DNA of 32,913 nt, from contig CAAHET010000196.1 in assembly GCA_900772565.1 (NCBI GenBank), positions 1-32,913 on the forward strand. The letters are read 5' to 3'. The notes beneath the pieces were generated by a model. That model made no database searches. It was not told the DNA's origin and worked only from the letters and a program-made list of their open reading frames with translations. The DNA comes from an uncultured Faecalibacterium sp. Its GTDB lineage: Bacteria > Bacillota > Clostridia > Oscillospirales > Ruminococcaceae. The translations under genes were made by a program, and so were the position numbers. Of this stretch, positions 8,362 through 15,000 are shown piece by piece (position 1 is the first letter of the stretch; each line of letters opens with the position of its first letter).

Positions 8362-8399
8362 AAAAGGGTCATTGCACAAACCGTGCAATGACCCTTTTT
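8362..8399 (+). terminator. Strong bidirectional terminator between convergent genes
   Basis: A perfect 16-bp stem (8362-8377 with 8383-8398) with a 5-nt loop has Ts on the plus side (8395-8399) and As before it, so it can stop transcription from both strands. It separates the 77-residue gene from the Dabb gene on the minus strand. Confidence 0.93.
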
Positions 8400-8449
8400 G
8401 CGTAAGTTTATTTCGTAAAATGTACCGGAGCGTCCGCAGATGTCCCGTA

Positions 8450-8752
8450 TTACACCTCGTAGTCCAGACAGACGCGGTTTTTGTAGTAGGGGCGCACCTT
8501 GCTGTTTGCCACTGCCACATGAGCCGGGTGGGTGGAGTAGCCCTTGAGCGCCTCGGCGCTTTCAAAGGTGGTGTCCAGCATCAGGTCGGCGTTGGAGGAG
8601 GGGAGAGCATCAATGTTGACGTGGATGTCCACAAGCCCCGGAATTTTGCCGGAAAGACCTTCCAGCCCCTCTTTGATGCCAGCCTTGACGGCGGCTTTTT
8701 CCTCGGCGGACAGTTCGTCCTTCAGCTGCCAAAGAATAACGTGCTTGACCAT
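8450..8752 (-). CDS. Dabb-domain protein (stress-responsive A/B barrel)
   Basis: The 100-residue product has the pattern of the small dimeric alpha-beta barrel family: VKHVILWQLKD at the start, a central helix, then NADLMLDTTFESAEALKGYSTHPAHVAV and a final strand. It is cytosolic. The family has varied roles and a specific activity cannot be assigned. The start ATG at 8752 is preceded on the minus strand by AGGAGG at good spacing, which rules out longer upstream extensions of the frame. It has its own promoter (8780-8808) and a terminator at 8362-8399. Confidence 0.85.
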   Translation of the reverse strand: MVKHVILWQLKDELSAEEKAAVKAGIKEGLEGLSGKIPGLVDIHVNIDALPSSNADLMLDTTFESAEALKGYSTHPAHVAVANSKVRPYYKNRVCLDYEV

Positions 8753-8779
8753 AACAAAAAACCTCCTGCGTTTTTTCTC

Positions 8780-8808
8780 ATTGTAACAGGATGAGAAAAA
8801 ATCCGCAA
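8780..8808 (-). promoter_or_regulatory. Promoter of the Dabb gene
   Basis: On the minus strand TTGCGG (8808-8803) and TACAAT (8785-8780) are 17 bp apart, with the start codon 28 bp downstream of the -10 element. Confidence 0.7.
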
Positions 8809-8825
8809 GAGGAAACAGGAAAGTC

Positions 8826-9044
8826 TTACTTTGGCGCGAACAGCAGCACAACCAAGAGCACAGCACAGAGCACCGAAAGCCCAATACCCTCCAGCCGGGT
8901 CTGCTTGATGTATTTTTCCGTTGGTTCGGTCTGCGTATACCGCCCACGGTCATGCAGGGCAATGGCATCCTCCGGCTGCAACGCCATAAAAATGCCGAAC
9001 CCAATGCCGAAAAGTGCGACTAAGATCGATAAGATGACTTCCAT
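8826..9044 (-). CDS. Small membrane protein of unknown function (72 residues)
   Basis: The product has two hydrophobic segments, at about 3-21 and 52-69, joined by a polar loop containing HDRGRYTQTEPTEKYIKQTR. A GAGGG site precedes the ATG. It starts only 9 bp after the stop of the next upstream gene, so it is the last member of a three-gene unit of tiny membrane proteins. No family recognised. Confidence 0.7.
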   Translation of the reverse strand: MEVILSILVALFGIGFGIFMALQPEDAIALHDRGRYTQTEPTEKYIKQTRLEGIGLSVLCAVLLVVLLFAPK

Positions 9045-9053
9045 AGAAAACCC

Positions 9054-9365
9054 TCATTTTTTGTTTTTGTCGTCCCTGCTCAGGGTATAGCACAGATGCG
9101 AGATCAGCAGAGCAACACTGAACACGAGCGCTGCCACCATCAAAATAGAGTGCAGCGGCTCTACTCTAGGTAGAAAAATGTTGACCAGATAGAGTGCACC
9201 GCAAAGGAGCGACAGGATGCCGAAGGGTCTGTGGAAGTGGTTCTTTTCGTCCTCGCTGCTCCAACCGGTGCCGGTGCCATTGTAAAAGTCCCGGATGCCG
9301 CGGTATAAAAACAATACGCCCAGCGCAGCGTTCAGCCAATCTATGGTGGAAAGGTTCAGGTTCAT
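9054..9365 (-). CDS. Small membrane protein of unknown function (103 residues)
   Basis: The product has about three hydrophobic segments (around 9-24, 46-64 and 73-93) and a Lys-rich C-terminus. The stretch ALGVLFLYRGIRDFYNGTG near the N-terminus is similar in style to LVALWMGIRDLQGKDP in the upstream neighbour, so the two may be distant paralogues. A GGGAGG site lies about 10 bp before the ATG. It is the middle gene of the 9705-8826 unit. Function unknown. Confidence 0.7.
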   Translation of the reverse strand: MNLNLSTIDWLNAALGVLFLYRGIRDFYNGTGTGWSSEDEKNHFHRPFGILSLLCGALYLVNIFLPRVEPLHSILMVAALVFSVALLISHLCYTLSRDDKNKK

Positions 9366-9387
9366 ATGTTTCTTGCCTCCCGGCGGC

Positions 9388-9705
9388 TCAGTCCGCGCTG
9401 TGCTCCCAGATCTCGTACAAAATCAGGTAGATGGCATCAACGACAAGGACGATGATGCGCGCCCAGTTACTCAGGGTAGGGAAGTTGCCCAGAAACTGCA
9501 AGGAAGCAAAAATGATGGCATTGCAGATCTCCCACACGCCGTTTTTCTTCTGCCACATGGCGCGGTATTCCGGGTCAGTGTCATATTTGTTGAAAAAGGT
9601 GTGGATCAGCGGGTCTTTGCCTTGCAGGTCGCGGATGCCCATCCACAGTGCCACAAGGCAGAACAAGAGCTCAAGGATGTTGTACCAGTCAAACGCCAGC
9701 TGCAT
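9388..9705 (-). CDS. Small membrane protein of unknown function (105 residues)
   Basis: The product has about three hydrophobic stretches (around 7-24, 60-75 and 80-98). I chose the ATG at 9705: the site GGGAGG lies 8 bp before it, whereas the in-frame GTG at 9714 would overlap that site. It is the first gene of a unit with two further small membrane proteins and has its own promoter with a consensus TATAAT. Function unknown. Confidence 0.7.
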   Translation of the reverse strand: MQLAFDWYNILELLFCLVALWMGIRDLQGKDPLIHTFFNKYDTDPEYRAMWQKKNGVWEICNAIIFASLQFLGNFPTLSNWARIIVLVVDAIYLILYEIWEHSAD

Positions 9706-9731
9706 AAAATGCACCTCCCATCTTTTACCAT

Positions 9732-9759
9732 ATTATAACATAAGGGGGCAAAAACACAA
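9732..9759 (-). promoter_or_regulatory. Promoter of the three small membrane protein genes
   Basis: On the minus strand TTGTGT (9759-9754) and a consensus TATAAT (9737-9732) are 16 bp apart, 27 bp before the start codon at 9705. Confidence 0.75.
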
Positions 9760-9827
9760 GGACGGCATTCAACCTTCCTGCGTAAATTTTGCACAAATTG
9801 GCCATTAACTATTTGTTGAAACGGCAT

Positions 9828-9875
9828 AAAATAAAACCAGCCGGACGAGGCGGTTGCAAGCCCTCGTCCGGCTGG
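9828..9875 (-). terminator. Minus-strand terminator of a gene-poor transcript
   Basis: A perfect 14-bp stem (9837-9850 with 9862-9875) is followed on the minus strand by TTTTATTTTAT. There is no T tract on the plus side, so it serves a leftward transcript. No ordinary gene precedes it; the only candidate is the unusual region 9876-10510. Confidence 0.85.
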
Positions 9876-10477
9876 ATACTTACTTCTTCGGAGTCATAAG
9901 CCTCTTCTCCTTGGTGACCTCATTTTCGGAATACGGGTTTCATAGGGTGACTCTCCTTAGAAACGTTTCTTCAGAATTTAGGTGCTTTGCAAGGGGATGA
10001 AAATCAATTGTACATTGGACTGACCCTTTTCTCAACTGTTGGACTGCGGCAAACGGTTCATGAGGATGAATTTCATATTACCACATTCTTTCGAGTTAGA
10101 TTTGCAAGGGAAGCGTCTTACTTAGTACATTGGTAGAACTCCTTTTCAGCTATTCAAATAAGGTTCTCCGGATCATTGATACTTTCATAAGAATCATCTC
10201 CAGCGGATCTATCTGAACGCTCTGGGGAAGAATTAAATCGACAGGTTGTCGTGTTATCGCTTTATTGATGCTCAAGACCGGCTCTGTTTTTGTGTTTTTA
10301 TACGGGGGAAACATCCCGTTTGTGGTGAGCCTCTGTTTTGCTTCTCAGCGAATCCCGACAGCCTGTCCCTGCTGTGCGGGTTCCATATCAACCATCGCTC
10401 TTCGCTCCTTTCTTCTTAAAGTCAGCGGGAGTAACTCTCTTTTGAGCTTCTGCTGTACTTCTCTGGTTTCTGGCTTA
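9876..10477 (-). other. Gene-poor leftward transcript with mini-ORFs and a diverged tandem repeat
   Basis: This AT-richer stretch has a good minus promoter at its right end and a terminator at its left end, yet no normal gene. On the minus strand it holds several tiny ORFs. MVDMEPAQQGQAVGIR (10395-10345) is led by AAAGGAG. MKVSMIRRTLFE starts at 10188, MKFILMNRLPQSNS at 10076 and MKPVFRK at 9943, the last with AAGGAG upstream. The 16-codon ORF continues in frame after its TGA for 64 more codons to a TAG at 10150-10152. Read on the plus strand, TTGCAAGGG and GTACATTGG, separated by 14 bp, occur twice (near 9989 and 10104), each followed by CTTTTC. It may be a decayed gene, a non-coding RNA or a cluster of small peptides. 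Confidence 0.5.
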
Positions 10478-10506
10478 ATTATACAGGAAGATGCTCGTTT
10501 TGTCTA
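10478..10506 (-). promoter_or_regulatory. Promoter of the gene-poor leftward transcript
   Basis: On the minus strand TAGACA (10506-10501) and a consensus TATAAT (10483-10478) are exactly 17 bp apart. The region downstream of it lacks a standard gene. Confidence 0.75.
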
Positions 10507-10661
10507 TTGGCAGACTGTACAAAGAATAAATTTTGTTTTTGTGCAATGTTGAAACCTGCGGCGGTGCAGAAAAATTGCCCAGAAGTTCCGGGTCGTTCGT
10601 GAAGGATTTTCCACAAAAGGGGAGAAAGTGCCCGCAAGCTATTATGCGCCGGTTCTATTTG

Positions 10662-10670
10662 TGCTACAAT
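10662..10670 (+). promoter_or_regulatory. Extended -10 promoter for the DUF2798 gene
   Basis: TGCTACAAT (10662-10670) is an extended -10 element; the -35 position is weak. The expected transcript start near 10677 leaves only about 17 nt before the hairpin at 10694, so the gene would be expressed only by read-through or antitermination. Confidence 0.55.
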
Positions 10671-10693
10671 AGCGCCAATGAATGGTAGTCGCC

Positions 10694-10733
10694 GCCGCCC
10701 CGCGAGATGAAAGTTTCGCGGGGCGGCTTTTTT
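10694..10733 (+). terminator. Terminator-like hairpin in the leader of the DUF2798 gene
   Basis: A perfect 12-bp GC-rich stem (10694-10705 with 10716-10727) is followed by six Ts. It lies between the probable promoter (10662-10670) and the start codon at 10776, with no plus-strand gene before it. It therefore looks like an attenuator or the end of a very short RNA. Confidence 0.8.
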
Positions 10734-10775
10734 GCGGCGAAAATTTACACAAAAAGAAACGGAGAATCAATCAAA

Positions 10776-11240
10776 ATGCCTAAAACTTTACCGGAACGTA
10801 TTTTCTTTACTATTGTCATGGCCGTTATTATGGTCTATGGCATGATTGTCTACAATGTGGCGCTGAACACAAGCGGCGTGACCAACGCCACCTTTGTTAT
10901 GGCTCTGCACGAAATGCCGATCATGGTGCCGGTGGCCTTTGTGCTGGAGTTTTTTGTGGTGGAAAAGCTGGCCACGAAGCTGGCATTCCTGTTTATGCGC
11001 CCCACAGACCGCCCGCAGTTCATTACCTACGCCATCTCGCTGATGATCGTGTGTATCATGTGCCCGGTGATGAGTCTGGTCGCAACGCTGCTGTTCAAAG
11101 AGCCGAGTTTTGGAATGTGGGTGCACACCTGGGGCTGCAATATGCCCATGGCACTGTGCTGGCAGATGCTGTACTGCGGCCCGCTTGCCCGTGCCATCTT
11201 CCGGCTGGTGTTCCGCCGCGGGGAAAAGCAGGCCGCGTAA
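10776..11240 (+). CDS. DUF2798-type membrane protein (154 residues)
   Basis: The product has four hydrophobic segments: about 10-30, 43-62, 84-107 and 120-142. It has the feel of DUF2798 proteins: an N-terminal FFTIVMAVIMVYGMIVYN helix and a second half ending in ARAIFRLVFRR. These are small integral membrane proteins of unknown function. I chose the ATG at 10776 because GGAG (10761-10764) lies before it. A longer in-frame start at 10707 would sit inside the terminator hairpin. It is not atpI, although it lies just upstream of the ATP synthase operon. Confidence 0.7.
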   Translation: MPKTLPERIFFTIVMAVIMVYGMIVYNVALNTSGVTNATFVMALHEMPIMVPVAFVLEFFVVEKLATKLAFLFMRPTDRPQFITYAISLMIVCIMCPVMSLVATLLFKEPSFGMWVHTWGCNMPMALCWQMLYCGPLARAIFRLVFRRGEKQAA

Positions 11241-11797
11241 GGCGGTTTGTGTGCGATTCTATAATAAATATGTATAAGAAATATACATAAGATGCCGCCC
11301 GAACATACCGGGAAAGATACCTATACGTTTTTTATATACCTGATATATAAAAGCTATACGGTACGGCTATTTTTGCGGAAATATTTCCCAAAACCGGCAA
11401 AATACGTCTGCAAAATGCTGGATAAAACAGGATGTATTGTACAGATTGTACACTTTTAAATTCTACAACTGTGCACTGTGTACAACAGTTTTATTTTACC
11501 GGTGCAATGCTACCGGGTAAAATGTAGAATGTGCACAAATACCCTTGCCAATTTTGTGCAATCGTACTATTATACACAACGAAAAAAGACGAAACCGACA
11601 AAGAAAGGGGAGGGCGCAGACAGCATTCAGGCAGCGCCTTCCTTGATTTTTTCACGGTACACAGTCTTTTCTTCGCGTGATAAGAAGGTGTGAAGGGGCG
11701 CGGAGCAAAGGTGTGCGGCAGATCCTTGACCGTGGGACTGCCGCAGACCCGGCTCCCGCCCGCAAGCCCCTATCCCTGCAGGAAGGAGGAAAAGCAA
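11241..11797 (+). promoter_or_regulatory. AT-rich control region and leader of the ATP synthase operon
   Basis: No gene is visible here. The probable promoter is TTGCCA (11545-11550), a 17-bp spacer and TATTAT (11568-11573). Upstream lie three TGTACA palindromes (11438-11443, 11447-11452, 11479-11484); the first two form a direct repeat ATTGTACA with a 9-bp period. An inverted repeat ATTTTACC/GGTAAAAT (11493-11500 and 11516-11523) and a 7-bp one ATGTATA/TATACAT (11270-11276 and 11282-11288) could be operators. The leader of about 220 nt contains a hairpin TGCGGCAG/CTGCCGCA (11714-11721 and 11738-11745). I found no clear terminator for the DUF2798 gene. Confidence 0.6.
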
Positions 11798-12481
11798 ATG
11801 AATAAATTGACGCAGGCTCTGATGGAAGAGCTTACCGTGGAGTATGTCAAGGTCGGCTCGCTGCAGATCCCGGAATCGGTGGTCATCAGCTGGGTGATCA
11901 TGCTGCTGCTGGTGGTGGGCTCCATCCTGCTTACCCGCAACCTGAAGGTGGATCACATCAGCAAGCGTCAGGCAGCACTGGAAGCGCTGTACTCCCTTGG
12001 CAAAAACTTCTTTGAAGGGTTGCTGGGCAAGGAGGGCAGCCGCTATGTGCCTTATCTGATGACCGTGGCGCTGTACATTGCCTGCTCCAACGTGATCGGT
12101 GTGTTCGGCGTAAAGCCCCCCACAAAGGATCTGGATGTGACCGCTGCGCTGGCACTGATGAGCATCGTGCTTATCGAGTATTCGGGCGTTCGCGCCCGGG
12201 GCGGCGTGGGTTTTCTCAAGAGCCTTGCAGCCCCTACCCCCATCATGACCCCTATGAACATCCTCGAGATCGCCATTCGTCCCACCAGTCTGTGCATGCG
12301 ACTGTTCGGCAACGTGCTGGGCGCGTTCGTTATTATGGAACTGCTCAAGCTGGTGGTGCCGGTGTTCGTTCCGGCGGTGTTCAGCCTGTATTTTGACCTG
12401 TTCGATGGTCTGATTCAGACCTATGTTTTCGTGTTCCTGACCGCACTGTTCATGAAAGAGAGCATCGGCGGCGAGGAATAA
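11798..12481 (+). CDS. atpB: F1Fo ATP synthase subunit a
   Basis: The 227-residue integral membrane subunit forms the proton half-channels against the c-ring. The conserved helix contains the essential arginine in the motif TSLCMRLFGNVLGAF (about residues 164-178), preceded by the MNILEIAIRP segment. There are about five to six hydrophobic helices. The start is fixed by AGGAGG (11784-11789), 8 bp ahead of the ATG. It is the first gene of the operon; no atpI or atpZ precedes it. The length is short but normal for Clostridia. Confidence 0.95.
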   Translation: MNKLTQALMEELTVEYVKVGSLQIPESVVISWVIMLLLVVGSILLTRNLKVDHISKRQAALEALYSLGKNFFEGLLGKEGSRYVPYLMTVALYIACSNVIGVFGVKPPTKDLDVTAALALMSIVLIEYSGVRARGGVGFLKSLAAPTPIMTPMNILEIAIRPTSLCMRLFGNVLGAFVIMELLKLVVPVFVPAVFSLYFDLFDGLIQTYVFVFLTALFMKESIGGEE

Positions 12482-12521
12482 ACAACACATTTAAAACTGT
12501 AATTATAAAGGAGATAGAACT

Positions 12522-12749
12522 ATGAGTGGTTTGGTAGCTCTGGGCGCTGGCATTGCAGCGCTGACCGGTATTGGCGGCGGTATTGGCATTGGTATTGCAA
12601 CTGGTAAGGCAACGGAGGCAATCTCCCGCCAGCCGGAGGCTTCCGGTAAGATCCAGACGAACCTGCTGCTGGGCGCTGCTCTGGCAGAAGGTACCGCAAT
12701 TTTCGGCTTCGTCGTTGCACTGCTGATCATCCTGTTCCTGGGCCAGTAA
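12522..12749 (+). CDS. atpE: F1Fo ATP synthase subunit c
   Basis: The 75-residue hairpin protein has a glycine-rich first helix (GIGGGIGIGIATG, residues 16-28), the conserved polar loop RQPE (36-39) and an ion-carrying glutamate at 56. Compared with sodium-type c subunits, the glutamine in helix 1 is isoleucine and the Ser after the key Glu is glycine (AEGT). The ring is therefore predicted to carry protons, which is inference from the known Na+ signature. AAGGAG lies 7 bp before the ATG. Confidence 0.96.
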   Translation: MSGLVALGAGIAALTGIGGGIGIGIATGKATEAISRQPEASGKIQTNLLLGAALAEGTAIFGFVVALLIILFLGQ

Positions 12750-12764
12750 CGGAGGCGTGGACGA

Positions 12765-13256
12765 ATGCTGAAGTTGGATTTGAACCTGCTGTGGACCGTG
12801 GTGGATGTCCTGATCCTGTATGTGCTGCTGCGCAAGTTTTTGTTCAAGCCCATCCAGAATGTGCTGGATCAGCGCCAGAAGATGATCGAGGCAGACATTG
12901 CAGCGGCACAGACCTCCAAAACCGAGGCCGCCGCAGCACTTACGACTGCGCAGGACAAGCTGCGTAATGTGGACAACGAAGCCGCAGCCCGCCGCGTAGC
13001 CTACGAAAAGCAGGCCGAGGTGGAAAAGCAGCAGCTGCTGGCCGACGCACAGAAGCAGGCCGACGAGATCGTGGCTGCCGGTAAGGCTGCTGTGGAGATC
13101 GAGCGCCAGAACAAGCTGCGGGAAGCAGATGCACAGGCTACGGCACTGGCACGCTCCATGTGCGAAAAGCTTTTGAAACATAATTTGACCGCCCAGGATG
13201 ATGATCAGCTGCTGGACGATCTGCTGCAGAAAGCAGGTGCAGGCAATGGCAACTGA
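12765..13256 (+). CDS. atpF: F1Fo ATP synthase subunit b
   Basis: The 163-residue peripheral-stalk subunit has one N-terminal membrane helix (about 5-25) followed by a long charged, alanine-rich coiled coil (30-145). The C-terminal segment (CEKLLKHNLTAQDDDQLLDDLLQK) is the usual delta-contacting end, so b is of normal length and not fused to delta. GGAGGCG precedes the ATG. Its last 11 bp overlap the start of atpA, and no separate delta gene follows. Confidence 0.93.
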   Translation: MLKLDLNLLWTVVDVLILYVLLRKFLFKPIQNVLDQRQKMIEADIAAAQTSKTEAAAALTTAQDKLRNVDNEAAARRVAYEKQAEVEKQQLLADAQKQADEIVAAGKAAVEIERQNKLREADAQATALARSMCEKLLKHNLTAQDDDQLLDDLLQKAGAGNGN

Positions 13257-15000
13257 ATTCAGTCGTGAATTTTTTGCGGATAACCGCATCGTCAAGGCCA
13301 GCCTGCGCTGCGCCCATAAGCTCCGCGAAAAAGATTTGGACCGCATCAAGTCGGAGATTAAAAAGCTGTATGACGCCACGGAAGTCATCCTGAACATCAC
13401 CGTGGACGAGAGCCTGCTTTCCGGCTATGTCCTGCAGGTGGGCGACCGTGTGTTCGACAATTCCGGCCGTCATCAGCTGGACAAAATGATGGAGGGCAAG
13501 CCCTCGCTGGCTACCCTCAAGACCCGCATCGAGGACTACAAGCCCGCCGAGACCTCCGCAGAGGGCGGTGTGGTCATTTCCTCTGCCGATGGCATCGTGC
13601 ACATTGACGGCATGAATCGCGCCGTGTACGGTGAGATCGTCACCTTTGAAAACGGTGCCAAGGGCATGGTGGAAAGCGTAGAGCCGGAGCAGCTGGGCGT
13701 TATGCTGTTCGATGGTGCCGAGACTGTTGGTGTGGGCACCATGGTCACCCGCAGCGGCAAGCGCGCCGGTATCCCGGTGGGCGATGCTTTTCTGGGCCGT
13801 GTCATCAGCCCGCTGGGCGAGCCCATCGACGGCAAAGGCCCCATCGAGGCCGAGGGCTACAACCCCATTGAGAAGCAGGCCCCCAGTATTCTGGAGCGCC
13901 AGAGCGTGGACACCCCGCTGCACACCGGTATTCTGGCTATCGACTCCATGTTCCCCATCGGCCGCGGTCAGCGTGAGCTGATTATCGGCGACCGCCAGAC
14001 CGGCAAGACTTCTATTGCCACTGATGCCATCCTGAACCAGAAGGACAAGGACGTGCTTTGCATCTATGTTGCTATCGGTCAGAAGGCTTCCTCCATCGCC
14101 CGTGTGGCCGAGGATCTGAAAAAGCACGGCGCTATGAGCTATACCACCATCGTGGCAGCTACCGCGTCGGATTCTGCCCCGCTGCAGTACATTGCTCCTT
14201 ATGCAGGCACTGCACTGGCCGAGTACTTCATGTCCAAGGGCAAGAGCGTGCTCATCGTTTACGATGATCTGTCCAAGCATGCGGTGGCCTACCGTGCCAT
14301 CTCGCTGCTGCTGCGCCGCTCCCCGGGCCGTGAAGCTTACCCTGGCGATGTGTTCTACCTGCACTCCCGTCTGTTGGAGCGCTCCTGCCGTATGCGGGAT
14401 GATCTAGGCGGCGGCTCTATCACCGCACTGCCCATCGTAGAGACGCAGGCCGGCGATGTTTCGGCCTACATCCCCACCAACGTCATCTCCATCACCGATG
14501 GTCAGATCTTCTTGGAAAGCGCCCTGTTCAACGCCGGCAACCGTCCGGCTGTCAACGTAGGTCTGTCGGTGTCCCGTGTGGGCGGCGCTGCCCAGACCAA
14601 GGCTATGAAAAAGGCCAACGCAAACCTGCGTATCGAGCTGGCACAGTATAAGGAGATGGAATCCTTTGCACAGTTCAGCTCCGATCTGGACGCCGAGACC
14701 CGCCGCCAGCTGGAGCACGGCAAGGCACTGATGGAAATGCTCAAGCAGCCGCTGTGCCAGCCCAAGTCCGATGCCGAGCAGGTGGTCATTCTGGTGCTGG
14801 CCTCCCACGGCCTGCTGGACACCCTGCCCACCGCAGAGCAGCGGGAAAAGACCACTGCCTTTGTGCGGCAGTTCCGTGCAGACGTCTCCGGCACCATGCA
14901 GAAGATCGATGCCGACGGCAAGCTGGAGCCCGACCGGGTGGATGCCATCCTGAACGCTTGGAAAGCTTATGCGGGAGGCAATGACCATGTCGTCCAGTAA
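13246..15000 (+). CDS. atpA: F1Fo ATP synthase alpha subunit with fused C-terminal domain of delta
   Basis: The 584-residue product is longer than ordinary alpha (about 500-510). Residues about 90-584 are a full alpha subunit: the LKTRIEDY helix, Walker A GDRQTGKT at 248-255, YDDLSKHAVAYR, and the LPIVETQAGDVSAYIPTNVISITDGQIFL block. Residues about 15-82 instead match the C-terminal domain of delta (OSCP). LREKDLDRIKSEIKKLYDATE corresponds to the helix with LSEQQ..KI, and VDESLLSGYVLQVGDRVFDNSGRHQLDKM to the strand-turn-strand with the IDGSVR..LERL end. The delta N-terminal domain is absent here and in the rest of the operon. I chose the ATG at 13246 (MATEFSREFF); an in-frame ATG at 13198 would read through atpF coding sequence without a good ribosome-binding site. 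It overlaps atpF by 11 bp. Confidence 0.93.
   Translation: MATEFSREFFADNRIVKASLRCAHKLREKDLDRIKSEIKKLYDATEVILNITVDESLLSGYVLQVGDRVFDNSGRHQLDKMMEGKPSLATLKTRIEDYKPAETSAEGGVVISSADGIVHIDGMNRAVYGEIVTFENGAKGMVESVEPEQLGVMLFDGAETVGVGTMVTRSGKRAGIPVGDAFLGRVISPLGEPIDGKGPIEAEGYNPIEKQAPSILERQSVDTPLHTGILAIDSMFPIGRGQRELIIGDRQTGKTSIATDAILNQKDKDVLCIYVAIGQKASSIARVAEDLKKHGAMSYTTIVAATASDSAPLQYIAPYAGTALAEYFMSKGKSVLIVYDDLSKHAVAYRAISLLLRRSPGREAYPGDVFYLHSRLLERSCRMRDDLGGGSITALPIVETQAGDVSAYIPTNVISITDGQIFLESALFNAGNRPAVNVGLSVSRVGGAAQTKAMKKANANLRIELAQYKEMESFAQFSSDLDAETRRQLEHGKALMEMLKQPLCQPKSDAEQVVILVLASHGLLDTLPTAEQREKTTAFVRQFRADVSGTMQKIDADGKLEPDRVDAILNAWKAYAGGNDHVVQ

Noticed and set aside
10265..10552. 95-residue open frame on the plus strand
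   Set aside because: No ribosome-binding site and Phe/Cys/Ser-rich translation; the opposite strand has a promoter and mini-ORFs that explain the region better.
13198..13245. Longer N-terminus for atpA from an ATG at 13198
   Set aside because: It would overlap the end of atpF by nearly 60 bp and adds MMISCWTICC, which is not like delta or alpha; there is no ribosome-binding site.
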